DNA of 36,180 bases from a virus: positions 1 to 36,180 of the IMG/VR virus record IMGVR_UViG_3300032092_000115; one strand, given 5' to 3'. The translations under genes and the position numbers were made by a program. The notes beneath the pieces are model-generated. The model was not told the DNA's origin and did no database searches. It saw only the letters and a list, made by a program, of their open reading frames with translations. Below are positions 24,501-30,951 of the stretch, in pieces. Positions within the stretch are counted from its first letter, which is position 1; each line of letters starts with the position of its first letter.

Positions 24501-26201
24501 GACCAGATCAACGCGGTTTACCGGCGGATCTACGGGGTCAACATGCCGCGCGTCCGCAACTACGCGCCGCGCCTGGTCGACCATGGGGGGCAGGTGAGCG
24601 ATATGGCGCTCGACCCTCTGCAGGCCGGCCGGCAGCTCATGGCCGGCTTCACCAAGCGGCGGCGGCTCGATACCAAGTCCCCGCCGCGCCAGGTCGACGC
24701 GCTGACGGCCTACTGGCAGAACGCGCACGCGGTCGAGTATTGGACGAACTGGGCTGAGACCATCGGCGATTTCCGGGCGGTCTTCACTCACTGGTCGACG
24801 CAAGCCGCGGTGAAGGCGACGAACGGCGAGCAGGCCGGCAACGATCTCGCGGAGTGGGTGCAGATCCTTGAGCGGAACGGGATCCAGAACGCCAACGGGC
24901 AAGGCCAGCTCCGGAAGTGGGCATCGGCGATGGCGGATTATGCGCTGGTCGGGAAGCTCGGCGTCCTCGCAAAGCAGATGGTTGCCGGGTATGCGTCGGC
25001 CGCCCAGATCGGGATTCCGGAATACCTCGGGGCCGTCAACCGGATCACCCGGGGCGAAGCCTCGATCACCCTGGCGGAGGTCTATCGGATGGACGCCGTC
25101 CAGCGGCGGATGGCCACCATCTCTCCGGAGGTGCGCGTTGCCACCCGCGGCCGCGGGCTCACGCCGGTCGAGGCCGGGCTCGACGCCTTCCTCGAACGGG
25201 TCGGGACCGATATTCACGCGCTCGACAACGCGCACGTCTGGCTCCGCGACCGGATTGGATGGTTTGACGCCGTCTTCACGACGCTCTCCGCGGCGGCTGC
25301 CTACGACGTGGCCTTCCGTGAGGCGAAGGCCGCCGGCATGGAGGATGCGGACGCCCGCGAGCTGGCAACGGGCCGGATGGAAAAGGTCGTGGCCGACACA
25401 GCGCAGGCGGATTCGGTGCGCAACAAGAGTCTCTCCGAGCTGCGGATGGGCACCGTCGGCCGGCTTCTCATGCCGTTCCAGTCGGCGAACCGTCAGGCGC
25501 TGGCGATGACGATGCTCGCGACCAAACAAAAGCGGTGGGGCGACGCCGCCCGGATGGCCGTGATTCACTGGGCCGCGACCGGCATCATCGCCCAGACCGT
25601 CGGTAATATCGTCCGCACCCTCCTGAGCGGCGATGATGTCGACGAGGTCTGGGAATGGGAAGACTACGCGCGCGCCATCGTTATCGGGCCGCTGACCGGG
25701 GCTCGATACCTCGGGATGGCCATCGAGGCGCTCGCTCCGTTCTTTGGCGGGTTTGAGCGGCGGCAGGCGGCCGTCCCGATGTCGGAGGGGCTGCGGCTGA
25801 TCCGGCAGGCGGTGCAGGGGGACTTCGAGTACAAGGGGCTGGCCGACACTTGGGAGCGGCTGGCGGCCGGCGATGTCCTCGATACGAAGGGCGACATCGA
25901 TACCAAGTCGGTCCTCGGCGGCCTCGGCGGGGTCGGCCTGCTGGTCGGCGGCCGGGCGACGTGGGCCGCGATTGGTGCCAACCTCATTAAGCAGGCGTCC
26001 GGCTTCGCCGATACGGTCACCCGCACCGATGCCGAGCGCGAGGCCGAGCAGGCGAAGCGCGACCGCCAAACGATCAAGGACTTCAACAAAAAGAATCCCC
26101 GGCCGGAGATGCCTCCGGAAATGCAGGAGGCCGACAAGGCGGCCCGGCGCGCTCGCGAGGCGGCCTGGGCGGCTGAGATCCGCTCACTCGAAGGGGAATA
26201 A
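18585..26201 (+). CDS. Giant internal virion protein (gp16-like) with RadC/JAMM metalloprotease-like domain
   Basis: This encodes 2538 residues, nearly twice T7 gp16. N-terminal 600 residues: charged helices with hydrophobic stretches near 365-400, 420-445 and 470-490. Residues about 1010-1165 are RadC/JAB-like: WIISHNHPSGDPRPSQADI has His1110, His1112, Ser1120 and Asp1123 in the JAMM HxH-x7-SxxD pattern, followed by LDHVVTNGQEYFSF. Residues about 1230-1330 (HAHIIYLGTKHQVMAVERV, ending GILVVDVASF) may be a second, metal-ligand-less copy. The block is bordered by ETFSV (921-925) and ETFSL (1336-1340). Coiled coil near 1515-1580. The C-terminus has membrane-like segments near 2295-2400. Probably ejected with DNA; the peptidase target is unknown. 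Confidence 0.82.
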   Translation: MSEFFRNTPPGLLTDEDASFLTENFAAVPEEERTFFSAKLGEWQNFRNHYPRPLTPSEQAEKRAERLRLGEVFSDFDKATQGQNLGVLQFADADTAPAIKRDLANRAFVQHLSGLDGDRLERDYELARDALAKNLFGGAGVADDATFHAKAAEWIQNENGKEEVTRSLSEAGRRAAAWEGSGLSEEVRPSLLSWQEGQAGKPGYDIFAAGEYEKTFKAAASEAKADFDRLRPYVDDVWLTLTGGGQKEVAEPGTVDFEGLADRLMEVPQEDRRTVLAMVKARAELLPEEERAGFWKNVSKSFRRQGEAIGQGLVNELPRITEGVGAMGGPARERQALYEDIRNLQRLDLDPIVSRNGWESAAQAVAGSIPGLAAMWTLSPWVMIGQYSSDARQTVRSTLEAKGVDPAMSGEFANGLALPAAVAMSYLEKVTLGMAKGIPGVQQLQAKLLTRLSETGVKRALAIGGAFALEAVEQNVQEALQDTTPLLLTEVAETLGAPIPEVEAWGPAMQTMTDPASWAVSLVFAGIGFGRMPDLEAAQILRDRGASNEQIQTVLAAPDADTWRVAVTDALISPANPPGGVNVEAETAGQAIENAVAGVTGVSRDRDGWWVEHADGRRTKTDSAAASQMLVADLAQANSQAEADAWVELADDWVSRDSRASQSFTGQKLLANREGVWASRAGQAPRLVPMTAETAAELDAELELLAKAEGGDAAVTRVVAGSNSLEFRRSVGETARAVVERLNARQNVGGDALTMVHERVEASWRALMESGQINMAETFRALRRLETALGRPVLSEDPSEAEVRETVSDMVTADVFGQRRDGQRTPAGALSKGMTAAIEAAVDPAEKAALGHFRAFLRAVRAFWRNVFKTVAAISKARREGKLTADDEWGTFVDKLMGVDTQKAHEAEVAKEAGAVLESSETFSVRKRPLDDSDYQQYFDFNAVPKEKAKKGKVALKAAGVGAVPSESGGAGAAAVADARAKAERAWRGLVQGTATADDRKAALAAIEQGPVSSILHEFVRRDIPVFQIRGAKVNNAADFWQLALAVRSPFFESIKVAVLDEDNTVLGSQIVLVGALDEALAPMGQIIAAVDGIARANPGSKAKGWIISHNHPSGDPRPSQADIDLTARLKLATEVAGLPVLDHVVTNGQEYFSFAENGMLAVPAGVALAPSPGAAGPAAGWQVRSGNLPTGTGSGGKLADWEVVERGKLTRISSPSDIHSLSNMIKTADPDHAHIIYLGTKHQVMAVERVEMGNALSQLMRGAGREGSKKAAIVLPTGSNTSELRQWITNVANEIRKYGILVVDVASFDADYRKFVSAKEQGLFEADAEFTTSPETFSLSAATGLERLARQIANRAGTPREKARVWNRMASDLAGMARAVELNEGNAVAVRLGTVREQARQLRAKLTDQYEEEALAGGAGEALSASEMASFHGNPFLNWLTHGTTGLAMRSRLMSRTKATKIGAYDPNQGHGDYDDMPAMPAVLLRGNQTPDQVARDAHQDGLIEADDVRLLWQKISDELASVEKWKQRVRSAETALIQARKRAAVEAKEWEMAEIAKAKADNAATAERDSKRALVILDQMLLALPAEVRAQVGGFTRVAELTSNSARFKYFEQKVVEIDRILERHLRETYLADLRDLFQRSRPRAAAGEKDRGKLGVNAHAWMTEAERIMGLSPAQLEAEEDAVEKRQASATLSDDVINEYRRQFDWVVDEASAREAVEQHAGLLNLFGGLMHRQTVGTDVRGRDISGPPIRTAGEMFAALEAAQEMATTGRLDWFREIIRRRESRARRRDVAVTEAGGLADAENRKERNRQNESGLVRTARDYSNSHYSFEGFASSAFGQDSATHRWADQTSLEADIAYRDAMRAREQALGNFLRSLWPRSSTVQRQRNLEKLATSRPVPNAPAGARERMSELDAVHYRMLWMDEDTASREWLEAHGYGEKMQDAMEAMLSDEAKAIRSWLVAQYDAQYDQINAVYRRIYGVNMPRVRNYAPRLVDHGGQVSDMALDPLQAGRQLMAGFTKRRRLDTKSPPRQVDALTAYWQNAHAVEYWTNWAETIGDFRAVFTHWSTQAAVKATNGEQAGNDLAEWVQILERNGIQNANGQGQLRKWASAMADYALVGKLGVLAKQMVAGYASAAQIGIPEYLGAVNRITRGEASITLAEVYRMDAVQRRMATISPEVRVATRGRGLTPVEAGLDAFLERVGTDIHALDNAHVWLRDRIGWFDAVFTTLSAAAAYDVAFREAKAAGMEDADARELATGRMEKVVADTAQADSVRNKSLSELRMGTVGRLLMPFQSANRQALAMTMLATKQKRWGDAARMAVIHWAATGIIAQTVGNIVRTLLSGDDVDEVWEWEDYARAIVIGPLTGARYLGMAIEALAPFFGGFERRQAAVPMSEGLRLIRQAVQGDFEYKGLADTWERLAAGDVLDTKGDIDTKSVLGGLGGVGLLVGGRATWAAIGANLIKQASGFADTVTRTDAEREAEQAKRDRQTIKDFNKKNPRPEMPPEMQEADKAARRAREAAWAAEIRSLEGE

Positions 26202-26203
26202 CC

Positions 26204-26229
26204 GCTTGCAAAACCTCTACCCGTCTCGC
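26204..26229 (+). promoter_or_regulatory. Copy C of the bipartite motif, upstream of the tailspike
   Basis: GCTTGCAAA (26204-26212), ten bases, then GTCTCGC (26223-26229). It starts three bases after the giant gene's TAA stop and ends ten bases before the tailspike ATG. The 38-base gap is filled almost entirely by the motif, so there is no room for a usual ribosome site. The second GCTTGC box seen in copies A and B is degenerate here (GCACTC). Confidence 0.68.
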
Positions 26230-26239
26230 ACTCACTGAC

Positions 26240-28252
26240 ATGGCTGTCCCGTCCGAACAATCGATGGTGGTTTACCCCGGCAACAATTCGGCGGTGGTCG
26301 AATATCCGGTCCCCTTCTCGGCGCTCGAAGCGTCTCACATTAAGGTCGGGGTCCGGCCGGTGGGGGATCCGTTCGCCCAGCTCCCGACGTGGGAGTATGC
26401 GGTCATCCCGAAGGCGGGCGGCGGCTGGGCAGTGACGACGACCAGCGCGGTGCCGGCGGCGGATACTGTGGTGATCTGGCGCGAGCTGCCGCTGGTGCAG
26501 CCGGTGGAGCTGCCGCTGGCCGGCCGGCTGCCGTCGACCGCCATCGAGCAAGCTCTCGACCGGCATACGATGCAGATCCAGCAGCTCGCCGCCGATGTGA
26601 GCCGGTGCATTCGTCTCGACCGATCGGCCACTGACCAGGACTCTTTTGAAGTCACGCCGAACACTCTCATTGGGCTGGACGGTGCCGGCGACTGGACCGT
26701 CTTCGACGCGACCAAGGTGCGCGAGCTGGCGCTGCTGGCCGCCATCGACGCCGGCAATCCCATCGCCACCTGGGCAACCGAGGGCGACCGGCCGAGCACT
26801 CCGCCGGATTTCGTCGGGCAGATCGGTGCGCAGCGTGACGACAAGTCCCTGTGGGTTGGCAACTCGACGACGGGTGGCGACTGGACCCGGGCGAAGGCCG
26901 ACCTCGGGGACATCCAGATTGTGCGGACGCTCGCCCAGTTCGAGAACGCGCTGGCCGCGGGCGGCCGGATGCGGGTCGTCTCAAGCCTGTCGCTGCCGAC
27001 AGCCTACGACGTGACGGTCCCTGTGGACATCGAGGGCGCGCCCGGCGTGGTTCTCACCCTGACCGGGTCGGAGACTTACGGGTTCAGCGTTCAGGCGTCG
27101 ATGCGCGTGCGGGACATATCGATTACGAGCGGCAGCCGCACCGCTCACCGCGCCTTCGCCATCGGTGGCAGCCGCTATGTCGGGGACTTCGTCCTGCAGC
27201 GGGTCAAGATCTACAACGTCGGCAACGCACTGTGCGCGGACGGCGGCCCGACCTCGGCCATCATGCCGAATATCTACATCGATGACTGCGACTTCACTGC
27301 CATCGGGGCGGTCGGGTACTCGGCCGGCGGGGGGTCTGGCGGGGACAGCGCCGTCGCGATCACCTGGAACCTCGGGCACGTCACGATCACCAACAGTCGG
27401 TTCAAGGATACCTACGGCAACGGCATCTACATCGGGCAGAGCGGCCTCATGGCGGGCGGGCTGGACAATTCCGCGACCGTGCCGAACGCCGAGGCGTGCG
27501 GGCAGATCTTCGTCGCAAATAACTGGGTGCGCGACTTCGACCGCAACGGCATCGAGATCTTCGGAGCGGACTGGGCTGTCGTCGCGTTCAACCGGATCAT
27601 CGGCGGCACGGGGATCCGGGATTCGGCGGGCATCTCGCTCTCGTTCGCCGGCAATCATGGCGTCTGCCATGGTAATATCATTCGAGATTACTGGGGCTAC
27701 GGGCTGGAGGTGGTTCACACCTACAACATTGTCACCTGCAACTACATTGATACCTGCACCTTCGACCGGGACAACACCCTGTTTGGGATGTCCGTCGGGG
27801 GCCGCGATGTCACGAGCAAGTGCCTGATCGCGAACAACGTCTTTCGCAACATCGTAAACAAGGTTCATGCGCACGTCGCCATGAACTTCTCGCTCTCGAC
27901 TGACTGCACCGTGGTTGGGAACAAGTTTCACGAGGTGTCCATCGCGTGCCAGGTTCAAAGCTCCTCCTGCGAGCGGATCACGTTCATGGGGAACGAGCAT
28001 TACTTCAGCAACGGGGCGAGCGCGCTCGGCGACATCTTTAAATGGACCTTCGCCGCGAATTCGGGCGTTAAGCATGTCGTGCTCAACAACATCACCCGAA
28101 ACATTGGCGCGGTCGATCCGGGAATCTTCATCAAGTTTGGCAACGGGACCGGTGGCTATACCAATTACGCCACCGGCCAGCAGACACACAGCGGGGCGGG
28201 TTATCTGGAGCTGGGCGACTCCGTGAATTCCAATAACCTCGTCATCCCGTGA
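26240..28252 (+). CDS. Tailspike with T7 gp17-like anchor and beta-helix, possible depolymerase
   Basis: This encodes 670 residues. Residues about 1-130 (VVYPGNNSAVVEYPVPFSAL, VIWRELPLVQPVEL, IEQALDRHTMQIQQLA) match the N-terminal virion-binding domain of T7 gp17 tail fibres. Residues about 130-270 are a linker with a GxxxxxWT-type carbohydrate-like stretch. Residues about 280-630 are a right-handed parallel beta-helix: repeated turns such as NRFKDTYGNGIYIGQSG, NNWVRDFDRNGIEIFG, GNIIRDYWGYGLEVVHTYN and NNVFRNIVNKVHA, as in pectate-lyase-fold spikes. It probably binds and may cleave a capsule or O-antigen polysaccharide; catalytic residues cannot be assigned. ATG 26240 follows motif C with no Shine-Dalgarno sequence. 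Confidence 0.88.
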   Translation: MAVPSEQSMVVYPGNNSAVVEYPVPFSALEASHIKVGVRPVGDPFAQLPTWEYAVIPKAGGGWAVTTTSAVPAADTVVIWRELPLVQPVELPLAGRLPSTAIEQALDRHTMQIQQLAADVSRCIRLDRSATDQDSFEVTPNTLIGLDGAGDWTVFDATKVRELALLAAIDAGNPIATWATEGDRPSTPPDFVGQIGAQRDDKSLWVGNSTTGGDWTRAKADLGDIQIVRTLAQFENALAAGGRMRVVSSLSLPTAYDVTVPVDIEGAPGVVLTLTGSETYGFSVQASMRVRDISITSGSRTAHRAFAIGGSRYVGDFVLQRVKIYNVGNALCADGGPTSAIMPNIYIDDCDFTAIGAVGYSAGGGSGGDSAVAITWNLGHVTITNSRFKDTYGNGIYIGQSGLMAGGLDNSATVPNAEACGQIFVANNWVRDFDRNGIEIFGADWAVVAFNRIIGGTGIRDSAGISLSFAGNHGVCHGNIIRDYWGYGLEVVHTYNIVTCNYIDTCTFDRDNTLFGMSVGGRDVTSKCLIANNVFRNIVNKVHAHVAMNFSLSTDCTVVGNKFHEVSIACQVQSSSCERITFMGNEHYFSNGASALGDIFKWTFAANSGVKHVVLNNITRNIGAVDPGIFIKFGNGTGGYTNYATGQQTHSGAGYLELGDSVNSNNLVIP

Positions 28253-28662
28253 AACCCGCCGTCGTGTTTTCCCCCTTTATTGCCGGCCTCCTTGTCTCGT
28301 GCAACGTCAAGCCGACGATCACGACGCCGGGCGGGTACAAGCTCACGCTGGGCGCGTCGCTCCTCGAAAAGACCGCGGAGGAGTCTGCGCTGGTCGAACT
28401 GCCTGACGGCACCCGACTGGCCTACAGTACCAAGGGTAAGGACCAGACGATGATTGCCAAGGAGGGGATCCGCGCCTGGGCGACCGTGGCCGGGATCACC
28501 GCGACGGCCGACGGCCTGAACGAGGGCGAGGCGATCCGGGAGCAGGGGATGACGGCCCGCACGATCTCGGCCGACAGCGTGAAGAAAGCCGACATTGCCG
28601 GCGAGGTCAAAAAGACTACGACTCTCGTCCCTCCGGCGTTTAAGCCGGCGTCATCTTTCTAA
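28249..28662 (+). CDS. Predicted lipoprotein, possible outer spanin or exclusion protein
   Basis: This encodes 137 residues from GTG 28249 in a GTGA overlap with the tailspike. The start MKPAVVFSPFIAGLLVSCNV carries a lipobox, LVSC, with Cys18 as the lipidated residue. The mature chain begins VKPTITTPGGYKLTLGASLLEKTAEESALVELPDG, a beta-rich segment, then an Ala/Glu-rich helical part and a Pro-containing tail. It is larger than typical Rz1-type outer spanins but lies beside a TM/coiled-coil protein and two murein hydrolases, so a lysis role is plausible. A superinfection-exclusion lipoprotein is an alternative. I do not recognise the mature domain. Confidence 0.65.
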   Translation: MKPAVVFSPFIAGLLVSCNVKPTITTPGGYKLTLGASLLEKTAEESALVELPDGTRLAYSTKGKDQTMIAKEGIRAWATVAGITATADGLNEGEAIREQGMTARTISADSVKKADIAGEVKKTTTLVPPAFKPASSF

Positions 28663-28666
28663 ACTC

Positions 28667-28936
28667 ATGAATCAAAAGGAACTCGACCTCGTTGAAGCCG
28701 ACCTCGTCTCCAAGATCAAACGCCTTATCCCGCTCATCCGATGGGTGATAGCGGGAGCCATCGGCATTACGTCATGGGTCGTCACGATCCAGCTCACGAT
28801 CCTCCGGCACGAGCATCAGATGGACCGGCATGAGGTGGAGATCCGCGCGCTTGAGCGCAATGAGTCATCGATTCAGGCGAACCTTGAGGCCATCAAGGAC
28901 TCTTTAGACAAGATCGACAAGAAGCTCGACCGATGA
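28667..28936 (+). CDS. Single-TM coiled-coil protein, possible inner spanin or holin
   Basis: This encodes 89 residues from ATG 28667, four bases after the lipoprotein stop. Residues about 1-20 are charged, residues about 22-45 (IPLIRWVIAGAIGITSWVVTIQL) form one membrane helix, and residues about 48-89 are a heptad-like helix (HEHQMDRHEVEIRALERNESS...LDKIDKKLDR). This topology, a short cytoplasmic end, one TM and a periplasmic coiled coil, is that of Rz-type inner spanins and also of some single-TM holins. The adjacent lipoprotein would be its natural spanin partner, although the order is inverted relative to Rz/Rz1. It overlaps the next gene by four bases. Confidence 0.65.
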   Translation: MNQKELDLVEADLVSKIKRLIPLIRWVIAGAIGITSWVVTIQLTILRHEHQMDRHEVEIRALERNESSIQANLEAIKDSLDKIDKKLDR

Positions 28937-29397
28937 GAGAGGAGCCGTCCATTCTTCTGTTCCGGGGCCGCGGGTTCATCTCGCGGCTGATCCGCTGGCA
29001 GACCCGGTCGCAGTACAGTCACGCGGCCATCATGCTGCCGTGCGGGCGGGTGCTGGAGGCGTGGCAGGGTGAGGGGGTGCGCATCAAGTGGCTGCGCGAC
29101 TGGTGCGACGTGGAGCGGTTCCGGGTGACCGGCATGACGCCGGAGCAGTGGTCGACGGCCATCGCCTTCGCGCGAGCCCAGATCGGCAAGCGGTACGATT
29201 ATCGGGGCGTGATTCGATTCCTCTCCCGCCACAAGCATCCGCGGGATGATCGCTGGTTCTGCAGCGAGCTAGTCTTCGCGAGCCTCGCGGCGGCCGGCGT
29301 GAAACTGCTCATGTCCGTCGACATCGGCGAGGTGTCGCCCGGGATGCTGGCCTACTCTCACCGTCTCGAACCATATGACAAACGCCCAACGCCTTGA
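28933..29397 (+). CDS. Permuted NlpC/P60 (YiiX-like) papain-fold enzyme
   Basis: This encodes 154 residues. LLFRGRGFISRLIRWQTRSQYSHAAI brings His30 in YSHAA, and WFCSELVFASL brings Cys110 and Glu112, the permuted papain-like order (His before Cys) of the YiiX/C92-type NlpC/P60 superfamily. IGKRYDYRGVIRFL between them is the usual GxxYD-x-x-G segment. Such enzymes are amidases or peptidases acting on murein or acyl substrates. There is no signal peptide. Its place in the lysis block, overlapping the TM gene by four bases and the endolysin by 23, suggests murein peptidase activity, but lipid-directed activity in this superfamily means that the substrate is open. Confidence 0.78.
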   Translation: MREEPSILLFRGRGFISRLIRWQTRSQYSHAAIMLPCGRVLEAWQGEGVRIKWLRDWCDVERFRVTGMTPEQWSTAIAFARAQIGKRYDYRGVIRFLSRHKHPRDDRWFCSELVFASLAAAGVKLLMSVDIGEVSPGMLAYSHRLEPYDKRPTP

Positions 29398-29827
29398 AGA
29401 ATTCGTGGATCAAATGGGGCTGCGCTACTTCCGGGGGAAGGAGCTGACTTGGCTCTGGAGCCGGACACGGAAGGGGGTGTCGAACTCCTGTCCTCCGGAG
29501 GCGCTGTGGCCGAACTGCATCCAGCCGCTCGTGGTGCTCGATGAGATCCGGCACCGGCTCGGGGAGACGATCCGCATTACGTCGGCCTACCGCAGTCCGG
29601 CGTACAACGAGGCCGTCGGCGGCGAGCGGATGTCGTATCACAAGATCTTCATGGCACTCGACGCGACCTCGCCGGCCGGTGCGGCCAAGCTGCACGCGGT
29701 CGCCCGCGAGGTGCGGGGGACGCGCCTGCGGCTACCAGGCGGCGGCTCGTTCGTCTGGCGCGGTGGGATCGGCCGCTACCCGTCATTCATTCACGTTGAC
29801 ACGCGGGGCCGGGACGCAAATTGGTAG
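29375..29827 (+). CDS. Endolysin, M15-family (M15_3-like) murein peptidase
   Basis: This encodes 150 residues. IRITSAYRSPAYNEAVGG at residues 66-83, SYHKIFMALD with His89 and Asp96, and FIHVDTRG with His140 and Asp142 give the zinc-site order of M15 (VanY/endolysin-type) carboxypeptidases. Length and layout fit the phage M15_3 endolysins with no cell-wall-binding domain. It has no signal peptide, so it would need a holin for access to the murein. ATG 29375 lies 23 bases inside the preceding gene. The N-terminal 60 residues contain a CPPEALWPNC pair of cysteines that could form a structural link. The lysis enzyme call is firm. Confidence 0.9.
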   Translation: MTNAQRLEEFVDQMGLRYFRGKELTWLWSRTRKGVSNSCPPEALWPNCIQPLVVLDEIRHRLGETIRITSAYRSPAYNEAVGGERMSYHKIFMALDATSPAGAAKLHAVAREVRGTRLRLPGGGSFVWRGGIGRYPSFIHVDTRGRDANW

Positions 29828-29829
29828 GC

Positions 29830-30084
29830 ATGATCTACCAGCTCGCGAGGTTCGTCATCCGTCCGGATCACAAGCGCCGGGTTTACCCCCACCGTGACTT
29901 GAAGGAGAAGGTGGCCCACCACTTCCCTTGGCTGGAGGGGGAAGGGATCGAATATAACTACTTCATCTCGACCGTGATGCCGACATTCCGAGACCTCGGA
30001 TTCGCCGTCCAAGTGAAGGGTGCGGGGGTCGATGGCCGCCGGACGCTCGGCTTCCTCGCCAAGGCATACGGGCCGCACTTTTGA
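29830..30084 (+). CDS. Small basic protein of unknown function at the end of the lysis block
   Basis: This encodes 84 residues from ATG 29830, two bases after the endolysin stop; a TTG at 29821 is a weaker alternative. The sequence is MIYQLARFVIRPDHKRRVYPH, then KEKVAHHFPWLEGEGIEYNYFISTVMP and a GVDGRRTLGFLAKAYG end. It is soluble, rich in aromatic and basic residues, with no signal peptide, TM or metal motif that I can see. I do not recognise it. It is the last gene before the 108-base gap that separates late and DNA metabolism genes. Confidence 0.6.
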   Translation: MIYQLARFVIRPDHKRRVYPHRDLKEKVAHHFPWLEGEGIEYNYFISTVMPTFRDLGFAVQVKGAGVDGRRTLGFLAKAYGPHF

Positions 30085-30114
30085 GGAGGCGATTGAAAAT
30101 TTTCTGTTTTTTTC

Positions 30115-30144
30115 TGGACTGGTCAGGGGACGTGTGGCAATAAT
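30115..30144 (+). promoter_or_regulatory. Candidate sigma70-like promoter of the DNA metabolism operon
   Basis: The gap 30085-30192 is AT-rich and carries TGGACT (30115-30120) and AATAAT (30139-30144) with an 18-base spacing, four and five matches to the consensus hexamers. Upstream are a GAAAATTTTC palindrome (30095-30104) and a T-run, and downstream a small hairpin (CCGCC/GGCGG, 30151-30164), then an A/C-rich leader. It is the only obvious promoter-like gap before the DNA genes. Confidence 0.4.
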
Positions 30145-30192
30145 GCGGTGCCGCCATGAGGCGGAAACAAAAACCAAACCAAACTGAAATCC

Positions 30193-30609
30193 ATGAACAC
30201 ACTCAATAGCATTACCAGCCTTGCCCTCCTCAAGACGCACAGCAAGCAGCTTGAGGCCGACCTCGCCGAAGTCTTCGCCCGCTACGGGCTGAAACTTACC
30301 CGCAACGCGGCGACCATCTGGCCGGACTCCGGCGAGGTGAAGTTCCGGTGCGAGACTTCGTACCTCGACGCGGAGGACGCGGCGGCCCGCGACAAGCATC
30401 AGTGGGAACAGTATGCGTGCCTCTACGACGTGCCGGTCGATGCGTTCGGCAAGGTCATCACGGTGGCCGGCACTGAGTTCAAGATTGTCGGCCTCGACGG
30501 CAAGGCGCGGAAGTCGCCGATCAAGCTGGCCCGCGTGAAGGACAACAAGCCTTTTCAGTGCAGCGCGGATGCCATCCGGCGCGCGCTGGCCATCCTTCAG
30601 ACTTCATGA
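30193..30609 (+). CDS. Conserved small protein, first gene of the DNA metabolism operon
   Basis: This encodes 138 residues. The start HSKQLEADLAEVFARYGLKLTRNAATIWPDSGEVKFRCETSYLDAEDAA is helical, then beta. A central loop and GKVITVAGTEFKIVGLDGKARKSPIKLARVKDNKPFQCSADAIRRAL follow; the VxxGxxFxIVGLxxKxRKxPI element is a recognisable shape in small phage proteins found ahead of recombination genes. I cannot assign a biochemical function. ATG 30193 follows an A/C-rich leader without Shine-Dalgarno. It overlaps the next gene by four bases. As the first early-type gene after a candidate promoter it is likely expressed ahead of the virion genes. Confidence 0.75.
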   Translation: MNTLNSITSLALLKTHSKQLEADLAEVFARYGLKLTRNAATIWPDSGEVKFRCETSYLDAEDAAARDKHQWEQYACLYDVPVDAFGKVITVAGTEFKIVGLDGKARKSPIKLARVKDNKPFQCSADAIRRALAILQTS

Positions 30610-30800
30610 AAACCAAACCGCAAGAACGATTCCTCGGCACGTCCCTTCTACTGAGCGAGTATGAGCGATTTCGAAAAGCGGCCCGCGCAGGCGGGCGGTC
30701 GGTCAGAGGGCAACTCCGGGCGCTTGCGCTTGAGTGGCTTGCCAAACAGCCAACGGCAAAGCGTGGTCTGCGAGTGCGGGCGGCGGAAGGAGCGGACTGA
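30606..30800 (+). CDS. Small basic protein, possible ribbon-helix-helix type
   Basis: This encodes 64 residues; ATG 30606 overlaps the previous stop by four bases. FLGTSLLLSEYERFRKAARAGGRSVRGQLRALALEWLAKQ (about residues 10-50, given here only as a description) reads as a strand followed by two helices, which fits a ribbon-helix-helix DNA binder but is not specific. It is strongly Arg-rich. The last 140 bases are read in a second frame by the next gene, so the two proteins constrain each other. It could regulate the operon; that is inference. Confidence 0.55.
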   Translation: MKTKPQERFLGTSLLLSEYERFRKAARAGGRSVRGQLRALALEWLAKQPTAKRGLRVRAAEGAD

Positions 30801-30951
30801 CCGCGCCTGCCTCCGCTGCCAGCGGATCGAGGAAAACTTCTATAATCCGGCGCGCACCGTGCGCGTCGGGGTGAAGGTGCGGCGTGACGACTGGAGCGAC
30901 ATCGACGCCGCCTTCGACAACTACCTGAAATCCAAACCTACTGAACAATGA
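30661..30951 (+). CDS. Small zinc-ribbon-like protein overlapping its neighbour
   Basis: This encodes up to 96 residues from ATG 30661; the first 35 residues look like shadow of the overlapping frame. A start at GTG 30763 would give 62 residues. CECGRRKERTDRACLRCQRIEE near residues 37-58 is a CxC...CxxC treble-clef or ribbon-like zinc site, the best evidence that the frame is real. The C-terminal part, VGVKVRRDDWSDIDAAFDNYLKSKP, is alpha/beta. It overlaps the next gene by four bases. Function is unknown; small zinc proteins are often nucleic-acid-binding. Confidence 0.6.
   Translation: MSDFEKRPAQAGGRSEGNSGRLRLSGLPNSQRQSVVCECGRRKERTDRACLRCQRIEENFYNPARTVRVGVKVRRDDWSDIDAAFDNYLKSKPTEQ

Noticed and set aside
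23094-26069. A 991-codon open frame on the minus strand opposite the giant virion gene
   Set aside because: It is antisense to a strongly supported gene, is rich in Arg, Leu, Gly, His and Pro, has no recognisable motif, and long antisense frames are expected at this GC content.
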